This document shows, piece by piece, positions 51,101 to 57,700 of a stretch of DNA of 62,343 nt. How positions within the stretch are numbered: position 1 is the stretch's first letter; each line of letters starts with the position of its first letter. Both the position numbers and the translations under genes were made by a program. The notes beneath the pieces are model-generated. The model made no database searches. It was not told the DNA's origin and worked only from the letters and a program-made list of their open reading frames with translations. This DNA is from Anaerolineae bacterium (GTDB taxonomy: Bacteria > Chloroflexota > Anaerolineae > 4572-78 > J111), in the NCBI GenBank assembly GCA_023382535.1, contig JAHDWA010000025.1:1-62343 (forward strand). Direction: 5' to 3'.

Positions 51101-51431
51101 CCCGTAAATCTCTATCATAGGCGCAGACCTTAACCCCGGCGACAGGCCGGCCCTCGGCAGATATTACCCGCCCCTTCACCGTAAAAGGCGGCCGCAGTCC
51201 ATCTACCATCCGGTCAATCAGGCTGGCCGTCTGCGGGTCCACGACGCCGGTGGGTTCAAAGCCGGCTTGAACCTGGAGTTTCAGCACAATGTCGTAGGTG
51301 GTTGGGCCGAAGAATGCCTCGGCCCGTTCGTTCTCCGCCAGGTCAAAGCCGAGCCGCACCAGCTTTTCGTGCAGCCGCTTGACCTCGTCACCTCGCATGT
51401 CAATTGAGAGGTTGTGTTTTTGGGAGTTCAT
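42177..51431 (-). CDS. Tc toxin A component (TcA) with peptidoglycan-binding-like N-terminus
   Basis: 3084 residues with AGGAG before ATG 51431. The start is a PG_binding_1-like domain (LHEKLVRLGFD...FGPTTYDIVLKLQVQAG, about 15-75), then a carboxypeptidase-regulatory/Ig-like domain (about 78-180). Tc landmarks follow: the CDCGECHSILSPAAYFVDLMSFI motif (about 815-840), the neuraminidase-like segment (about 1740-2000, WTPWEKIELG...LYLFWLD), DNLLDWGDALFAEDT (about 2215), the pore-helix coiled coil (about 2470-2550), a hydrophobic channel tip, and the TcB-binding C-terminus (FDYDTISDIIVHLSYTARDDGG). It should form the pentameric injection channel. An AT-rich internal block suggests exchange of receptor-binding parts. 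Confidence 0.93.
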   Translation of the reverse strand: MNSQKHNLSIDMRGDEVKRLHEKLVRLGFDLAENERAEAFFGPTTYDIVLKLQVQAGFEPTGVVDPQTASLIDRMVDGLRPPFTVKGRVISAEGRPVAGVKVCAYDRDLRGKASLGETITDHEGYYEIGYWEHQFCRAEKGSADLYLRVYRADGDCEMATSAIYFNADPLATIDLSLGQEAYRDPAEYEQLIRELTPLLQGLSLAELVEDEQHQDVTFLSGETGQARERITFLITAHQLAEKTGLPAELFYGFFRQNLPTDLPALLAQGAEGQRRALEAAMRENIISPDLQGELESILQRLNALQVEQPLFLTQPEVLFGKLADFDHLTEEQAGFIAARLNEHLRREIVEIISPAGEAMIRAVHAAVARLDYQKFKEADLPVVIKAHVLAELKKQASLAAAVAEIEARLADMSPAKVSEILHLDQPLKENPLFAADLSRVKTVAYARLAGLTPQIAQKLVEKNLPLDGVDEPILAELVKEKLLSEAEKTELQLTLDLGKLTGDNLALVGALKSGDLSSVADFIGWEKADWQHLLVDEAVPLPPGETAETYADTILFNIEQTYPSQFLLSRLLAPAQTSRFERLDSLDSLLRHNERLIGHENPAAMDWRGISPARREQLAQALQELTAFAHTYRHLGVAELINDKTLGLEQKKAAIAARLSLLDTFFRGNPGLDLRLVNFFDAHDESLNWSNILPENRARVRKQLMAYQRSLSLADDTADRQTLLSHGYDAAMTIAGLTEAEFMSATGLTQGKARMLYTRAQEAAVEVAHNFEAIRDAVAGQYKDLAVANQAQRLVNDLREIDGFDALFGPQHFCDCGECHSILSPAAYFVDLMSFIDQNISRPVFVNVGQDGHPLYLKKRRKDLWQLKLTCENTHTLIPYLTIVNEVLQKYLEETLGKPIFEKMSDSNENISFGLPFNLPLEETRVYLGHFGLTLHDVYRLLKQPEDKVWRAKLNLSPEEFEDITTPKPTEVRFRFGDVASWANFPVHDYKDKANGVDRRGFIQLAGLTRQQLDELLGLQCNPDLRQIIVEKGDAPDELQNFPEILFKDLKDDRLDFIHHLLDFIHRFIRLWRKTAWTIPELDLVLTTLKPPGDNASSLNEATVLQLAQLVDLQEKLGFTVEELCALVADLQADKRLYERLFDLKEFFGENLTTHKVPFHHYSLNTQNPEDREIDSKTPMLLGGLGVSETELLLLFALLKEKIDFDDEGNATLDRTKLSLLYRHARLARALKLNIADFIQALQLNFAPVERVVTTLAQIQQLRAFRDWLKASPFTVAELGFILHGQESATLKYKTTLETVTTLVQEVQKAAASERSAALKAQLARSFNLTTKHLDNTLQWVATDITSPAIQTALNTTFTNGVADNPVGLHPLRDLTQQIERVLALWSNLKFKEETVAYLTKQRDVLGIANLKALTLDSLKALTVYKNLISLKEEAEPAVQATLASYRAGGRFSPADTTRLAALWQQDKSLVESLTKALTLPAVPLQALEYLWESLNLCLTLGVNGFSLQKLADDGDATPEVRFAKAEAARDVVLGAFSSKYKEETVRQQKLEPYQDRINVIKRDALCDYIIALRRDLKFKDLQDIYAFFLLDVEMSGCFRTSRVVCAISSLQLYVHRCLVNLEQSQSDPDLNPDMPHIHVLPDMIPAGEWEWRKNYRVWEANRKVFLYPENYLEPDLRDNKTPIFKELEDELLQEKITMEAAEAAYKKYVQQFSELARLRIAGSYYHGETKTYYFFGRTQQDPPQYYYRQWMIDNEVWTPWEKIELGINANRVSAIVHRGKLYLFWLDIKTRQLTKIENGASFTTGYDYTISVSYSYLNETGKWLPAQKIKFHNHNVYPIYTEGKLTGWNVGEKPAPITSEEEIVKNLENLANWPGELCFPVIYSGEIYLLYYSILIGPSSSNAPGIQTVVKKLDLFRNKVNRVSWKDSPHENIIPAGTPVITTRKDDNPFLPVGSGPFYLLANSTLKSPMHDAKLDYELQEPAPGRLGMHKLTSPAVPVTETFNISTFPPRLFVVGNKPGDLIFQLGNQQYLIQRRGNLIIRRMIRLNTSLADELGEILFSQGLEKLLSLTTQQQRKEQSLPMLITNPFELLPPHIDPNHTDFTGAYGEYYRELFFHIPFLIANHLNANQQFKAAKWWYERIFDPTASETPDPDRPTDRNWRYIEFRELTLQKMKDILTNQKAIERYKKNPFNPHAIAQLRLSAYQKAIVMKYIDNLLDWGDALFAEDTMESINEATMLYVLAADILGERPVKLGACETASKAGLSYEQVEQQRRQGQGSEFLIVLENWRQTNLVAAEISQFRVAHALNAGLNSNGHSSNGSDGAALVSDGLSLLTIQQPLYRVAGYSDAARIKIDLSRLVKEWEAAEQAEKSAHTEQTRQAMLSFCIPPNKDLLKYWDRVADRLFKIRHCMNISGVRRQLALFQPELDPMALVRARAAGLSLEEVLRALEAPLPPYRFSYLIEKAKQFTQTVQSFGTALLSALEKKDVEELTLLRSLHEREILRLTKEIKKQQVKEAQHQYQAMIETQANVQNRINYYNELISEGLTGWEVTQQVSKHAATFLLGLETILRLTAGISYLVPQVGSPFAMKYGGKESGDSQMAFSEFVANLSRVSDAVSASAGLEANFQRREQEWKQQLLLAQQEIKQIEQQRLAAEIRHLIATKDLEIHVQNMEHADKLDEFYKDKFTNLGLYNYLSTTLTRLYREAYNIAYNLATMAERTYQFERDDDTYFIAGDNWQGDRAGLLAGERLLLQLQLLEKAYLEQHTRDYEVTQSFSLALLNPQALLTLRETGSCEFTLPEIIFDLFYPGQYKRLIKSVRLTLPCVAGPYTNISAKLTLEESQVRPAPNISEALSKGPVPIQTSIAASSAQNDGGLFELNFRDERYLPFEGAGAISIWTLELPAKIRMFDYDTISDIIVHLSYTARDDGGLKTAVENQMVETLTNFAATTGLPRLLSLRHEFPTAFHKLLNPVGAVQTTEFELKEQHFPYFLTGRNLAVSEVKVLLKPKEKDPIDTAGLKLKVNGASVSSWATLASTDLREGKVALSGSPVQKWTLDAGTNGLDKEELDDILILLNYTISSE

Positions 51432-51524
51432 GGGTATCTCCTTTCGTTCGTTGAAACATAAAATCCTAGTTAAACTGAGTAGTTGAACTGGCCCGGTAAG
51501 ACGGCCAATATAGTGCTGTTCACG

Positions 51525-51713
51525 TTAAGCACGCACTGCCAGCCCGCATGAGTACTGAAATGCCGCGACCGCTTCCTGGGTCGTCTGGCCGAAGCGCTCC
51601 TCGGCCATCTCCCCCTCGTCAATGGGGAAGCCAAGTTGGCACAGGGTGCGCTGGAGCAGCACTACGTCAGTGCCCTGTATGCTGGGGGATAGATTGCGGT
51701 CTTGAAGTTTCAT
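51525..51713 (-). CDS. Short peptidoglycan-binding-like ORF (truncated copy of the TcA N-terminus)
   Basis: 62 residues, MKLQDRNLSPSIQGTDVVLL..., matching the first ~60 residues of TcA in pattern: QGTDVVLLQRTLCQLGF...FGQTTQEAVAAFQYSCGLAV against GDEVKRLHEKLVRLGF...FGPTTYDIVLKLQVQAG. It ends abruptly at GLAVRA, before the place where TcA continues with its TGVVDPQTA segment. It overlaps the end of the TcB/C gene by 47 bp and has AGAAGAG upstream. Either a functional mini-protein or a decayed duplication. Confidence 0.6.
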   Translation of the reverse strand: MKLQDRNLSPSIQGTDVVLLQRTLCQLGFPIDEGEMAEERFGQTTQEAVAAFQYSCGLAVRA

Positions 51714-54700
51714 GGTTACTCTTCTGTAAAGTTTCCTTTTTCTCTCCAGATTTCTGGACTTTTTCGAGTTTCTTTTCTCTTTCTATTTTTTCTTGTATTA
51801 TCTCCCTTTCAATCTCCAATTTGTCTTCTAAATGGTATGTCTTCACCAGTTTATGTAGTTCGCTGATTAAAGTCTTGAATTGCCTGTCTAACGACTGTAA
51901 TTCTCGCACCATTGACTTCGAGTACTGAAGACCACTTGCAACTACCGTATTAGGTCCCAAAGTATAGTAAATCTGAATCTCTTCTACGATATGATTCGTG
52001 CGTATTTTTTCGCCTTTTCCAACTAAACCCAATTTGAGGGCCACATCTTGTTCTGGCCCCGTAATAACGCGCTTTTCCTCTAAGTTATCATAATCTTCAA
52101 TAATTGTATTTCTATCCTTCCGAAGTTTTTCAAAGGCCTCTCCTCGATCACCGGCCTCCATTGCCTGCATTGCTGACCAAAAACGTTCGGCATGAGACGC
52201 TTCATGGGCTAGACTAAGCGCGGGCGATAAATAATGACCTGTGTTGGTTTTAACACCGATGTTAGTACTCCAATAAATAGTTCCAGTAAAACGGTCCCAG
52301 CCAATCTCTTCGGCATCGAATGTTTCCTCGATCGTAATGATGTAATCCAAAGACTCCAGATAGTCTAATTCCTTACTAGCCCCGAGCTTTTTCAGGTATT
52401 CATATGTGCTTCGGAATCGTTCTTTGAAAGCTTCTGAACTGTCCGGCGCAAACTCTATCTTTCTTCCATCGGGATCAATGAATTTTCCTGGATTGTTCTT
52501 TACATACATGTATAGATTCGTTGAATCAACTGTTCCAGCCGGATCGCAGCTCGTCCATCTTCCCAGCCATGGTGCATAGTAGCGCGCGCCGTGATAGTAC
52601 AGCCCACTCTCCTCATCCCGCTCCTTGCCGGTGTAGCGGTAGCGCTTCAGGCTGACCTCGGCGGCGCTCATCGCCTGGAGCGCCGTCGTGCCGTAGGGGT
52701 GATACTCCTCATAGGAGATCAGCGCGCCATCCTTGTCCAGTTCAACACTGGCAGAGCCCAGGTGATTACCGAGCTGGAAGCGGGTCAAGGATGAAGGATG
52801 AAGGATGAAGGATGAATCTTTGATCGTCTGGGTCTCGATCAGGGCGATACGCTGCTGGTCGTCCATGAGGTGCAGCGTCTCGTGCTCAAGGGTGACCGTC
52901 TGCCCGTTGCCGTTGTATTCGCGGTAGACCTCGAAACCGCCCAGGTAGAGGCGCTCTGCCTGGCGGGCGCCGTTCTGCCGCTGGATGACCTTACGGACGC
53001 GCTGGCCGCCGGCGTCGTAGACGTAGTAGGCCGTGCCGCCGCCGCCCAGGTCCACCTGCTGCAACTGGTCCTCAAAGTCCCAGGCCAGCTTTATGTTATT
53101 GATGGCGGTCATGCAGCCCTGTCCATCGTCGCCCAGGGTGTCGGTGTAAGTGTAGGTCTCGAGGTGGTTGAAGCCATTACCCACCGTCGTTCGGGTCAGC
53201 CGATTGCTCCGCTGGCCGGGTTCAATCAGGCTCGCTTCTTCGTAGTTGTACTTCTGCGTCCAACTGCCGCCATCGGCGCTGTGGCGCATCAATTGGAAGT
53301 TGCCGACTTCGTCGTAGTCGTAGCGCTCCGTGTAGTTGCGCAGCGCCTGCGGGTTGTTAGGATGGGCTCGATGTCCAACGAAGGGATAATCGCGGCGATT
53401 GCCCCCTGGCGGGTCGAAGTCGTGCGCCGTCTGCCCGCTGTGCTCACGGCCTGTGGCTTCGATCAGGCGGTAGATGGCATCGTAGATGTAGCTGCTAACC
53501 GGCTCGACCGGTTGGCCGTTGTGGATGGTCTTGAGGGCACTGTCTTCGATGCGGGTCAGGTTACCGGTCGGGTCGTAGGTGTAGCGCAAATCCTGGACCA
53601 CGCTCGCGTTCTGAAACAACTGCGAGGCGATGGCATCGGGATTGGCCGGGCGGGTGGTCTTCAAATGTATCAGTCGAAACGTGAGCGGGTCGTAGTCGTA
53701 CGTGGTCAAAGCGCCGTTGCCGTAGGCGATCCGCTCGCGCTGGCCCTTGGCGTTGTAATCAATATCCTCGACCGCGTGCAAGTCGGCGGTTCCGGGGTCG
53801 AGGAGCTGCGCCGGCTCGCCGGCGTGCTTGAGCCAGACATCAACGCGCTCGAGCAGGTTGGCCTCGTTGAAGCATGGTTGGATCACATCGGTCTTGAGGC
53901 TAGCGCCACTGCCGCTGTGCGGCGCCACGAGCTGAATCGGTCGGTTGAGGGCATCATAGGCACTGCTGCTGACAAAGATCTCCCGCTCCAGTGCCGGACT
54001 CCCCGACCAGTCGGGGGTAGTCTTATAGTCGCTCACCAACTGGCGGCGGCTGCGCCGCAGGTTTCCTTTGAAGTCGTAGCTGTCGCTGGTGGCCACGCCG
54101 GCGCTGTCGAAGAGCTGGAATACTTTCCCCCGTAAGTTGTTCGCCTCCGGGTTGGGCTGCGTCTCGCCGTAGACGGTGCGTTGGACGAGCAGTTCCCTGG
54201 CAGGGTTGTTCGCGTCGGCGCCGGTCACGAAAATGTGCATGGGACGGCGCAGCGCGTCGTATTCCGTCCTGAAGGTGTGCCCCCGGCTGTTCCAGGAGCG
54301 GATGGGTTTACCCGTCACGTCGTTCAGCAGCCAGCGCTCACCCGCCTCCATGCTGGCCTGGTGGATGCGGCTGCCGAGCATGTCGTAGTCATAACGCATC
54401 ACGATGCGGTCCTTCGCGTCAATGACCTCACGCTGATTGCCCTCGATGTCCAGCCGGACGCGGGTGGCAAAGTAGATCGGCGTGCGATCCGGGTTGAAGC
54501 CATTGTGGGCCAGCGTCAGGAAGGGGCGGCCCAGGGTGTCGAAGTGGGCGACGGTCGGCGTGCCCGCGTGCGCCGCGGCCTTCCCGGCAGCGCTCGCTTC
54601 GGCAGCTCGCACGGTGGGGTCCGGCCACTTTTTGGCTGCCTCGGCTGCATGCGCCGGATCGGTCCGCAAGCCGTGCCAGGTAGGGAGATACTCGATATCC

Positions 54701-57700
54701 GGCAGGCGCAAGAAAAAGCCCTTGACATCTTCGTCGGTTTCTGGATCAAGCAGCACCGTGTCATTCACATCCCACGTTTCCTGCCGCCAGGGGTCGAAGA
54801 TAACTTTTTCCCAGGTATGGTTCGGGTGCAGGGTGGCGACCACCCGCCCGGCCGGGTCGTAAAACAGGACCGGGCTGACACCGGCATGCCGGGCAAACTC
54901 GAAGCCGTGGCCGGCGCTGAAGAACGGCTCGTACTGCCGCACCGGCTTGCCTTTGTTGTTGAAGATGGTCCAGCCACTGCCTACCCAGCGCGGGCTGACC
55001 TCCGGCCCACCTTCAATCAGCGGCCCCGGCTCGGCCTGGATCTTCTTCTGAATCTCCCGGCCAAAGCCGTCGGAGTAGCTGAAGCTGATCTGGACCTTCA
55101 GGCCATCCGGCGGCAGCGGCTCACTCGCGTGAGTCTCGCGCGCCAGGGTGGCCGCGAAGGAGGGCTGCCCGGTGCTCTTGAAACGATCCAGGTCGTAGAT
55201 GATGCGGGTCGTGGCCTGGCCGAGCAGGGCTGGAGCGGGCGCGTGCGGGTCGCCCGCCTCGAAGAAAGCGGCGATTTGGGTGGGCGTCAGATCGGCGATG
55301 AAACCGGCCAGCGAGTCGCCCAGTTTCTCGGTCGTCTTGCCCATTACGGCGGCGCCCACCACCATACCCAGCGCATCAAAAATCACCTCAGCACGATTGC
55401 CGTTGAGGTCGGTCAGGCGCCGGGGCTGCAAGACGCAGTAATCGTTGAGGGCCTGAACCCTGTTGCTCAGGGCATCCTCGGTTCTGACCGGCAGCAGGTC
55501 GTAGGGGTCATAATCGAGGGTCGTGCTGTGGCCAAAAGGATCGGCGATTTTCCGGGGCAGGAAGAAATGGCGGCGCGCCTCCGCCAGCTCCTGGGCCGCG
55601 GTCGCGCCTGGAGTAGAGATGTTAGCCTTGGGGTCGTAGAAGGCCCGGCCCGAAGGGATCCACCCCTGGCCATTGCCGTCCAGATCCACGTAGCCGCCCT
55701 GGTCGCCGCTTTGGCCGCCTAACATCGTGGCGGGCGTGGGAACCAGGTTCTCCGGCCCCCGGCGATACACCTGGCCGAGTAGCCCCGGTGTCAGGGCCAG
55801 CTTGTAGCTTTCAAAGGGCAGCGCCAACGCTTGAAGTTGACCCAATGGCAGCGGGCCGCTCAGGTCGTCGCGGCGGTACAGGGTGCGGACGTGCTCGATC
55901 AGGCGCCGGTAAGGTTGGTTCTGGGTCGCGCCGGCGGCCTCGACATCCTCGTAGGGCAGATCGTGACCCCCATCGCCGGCTTCCTGCACCCGGCTGTGCA
56001 GCTCCTCAAAGCGGAAGAGGTTGGTCACGCCGGACTGCTTCGACGCGGGCAGTACCTTCAGCAGCTCAAAGGTCCGGCTTTCGCACAGCAGCGGTGCGCG
56101 GTAGATGTCGTTCTCCTGGATGGGCTGGGTGTATTGGTTCTCCGTCAAGGTGAGTAAAATGCGCTTTTGCTGCTTCCGGTCATCGTCGCCCAGCAGCGGG
56201 TCGTCGTGGCGGCGTCCGTAGCCAATCGCGACCGCTTGCAATACATTGCCAAAGTCGTCCACGGCCAGGGTCAGGGCGTGGCTGACGCGCGGGTCGGCCA
56301 GTTTTTGGCCGCCGACGTCGTACAGTTTTCGTTCGTAATGAAAATCAACCGTCTCGCGGGGATGGGTCAAGAAGACGGCGTGCCGGTTTGGCCCTTGCGG
56401 CTGCAGTAGTTCAAGGCTGTAGTTGCGTTCCGAGACGCTGTAGGGGCGATCCGCCTCCTCCGAGCCGTCCAGGCCGTAGATCTCCTGGCGCAGGATCGAG
56501 CCTTTGAGGGCGCGACAGGCCTGGCGCATCTCCTCGGCCGAGAGGTCAAACGGCACCCGGGTCCCATCGGCGCGGCGAATTGTCTGAGGCAGCATGGTAT
56601 CGTCGAGCAGCATGGCCCGTTGTTGCTCGTCGGTCAGCCCCAAAAGGCCGGCGCTGAGATCAGCTTCTCGATAATACTCCTCCTCGAACTGGCGCGAGAT
56701 GCGGCCGCCCTCGACAAACGCGCCGGTGTGGAACCAGGTGCGGGTCAGCACCGGCGGGACGTGCGAGGCCGCCTCAAGGTTGGTGGCCTCGGGCAAGGCG
56801 CCATCAGGACTCAGTGCAGCGAACTCCTCCGTATCAAATTGCTCCACCAGGCCGAAGCCGCGAAACTCGCGTTCAGCGCCGTCAAAGTAGCCGTGGTGGT
56901 AGGCGGAGCAGGTGACGAAGCGGTTGCGGCTGATATGATCGAAGACCTCTACCCGCTCGACCACGTGAACGGGGAAGGGCAGCCGGGTGATCCAGGGCTG
57001 GCCGGCGGCCTTATCCGCCAGATAAAACTTCGTGGACGGGGCGTACTGCACCCGCGTTTCCGCGCCCAGGTTGTTCCTGACCGAGATGAGCAGATGCGGC
57101 TTCTGCCCGCCCATCAGGTCGAGATAGCGCATGGCGCGGCGACTGTGGCCGGGCAAGGGCGAGGACCAGACCAGGCAAGCGGTGCCGTTGCCCAACAAAT
57201 CTGTCGCCAGGACCGCCGAGAGGTTGTCAATCTGGGGGAAGTCGCCCAACCTGGTGACCTCGCTCCAACGATTGCCGGATTGGTTGAAATACAGGTGGAC
57301 GCCGTCGCGCCCCAGGTAAATAATGTCGGTCACGCCGGAGCCATCAATATCGGCCAGCAGGATGCGCCGCTGCTCGAACTGGTCGGGTGAGTCGAACCAG
57401 GGGGCGTCGTCCATGGTCACCTTGGCCCCAAAGCGACCGTAACCCAGGTTGGGCCAGTAGCAGACCTCGCCGTTGCGCAGGCGCATCAGGTCGGTCAAAC
57501 CGTCGCCGGACATATCGGCCAGGTAGATGGATTGGCTGCCATCGGCGAAGACCAAGCGCGGCCCTTTTTCTTCATCCAACGCCTGGGGGGCTTGCTCGGC
57601 CGGCCCAAAACCTGCCTCGGCCAGGGAGGGATACCAGGTAAAGAGTTGGTCTTCCGTCACCAGAATGTCGGCGTGCCCATCGCCGGTGAGGTCCACAAAC

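Noticed and set aside
52870..55722. Two long plus-strand open frames (52870-54135 and 54181-55722) opposite the TcB/C gene
   Set aside because: They are antisense to well-supported Rhs/YD-repeat coding sequence, have no ribosome sites or domains, and reflect the GC-rich codon pattern of the real gene.
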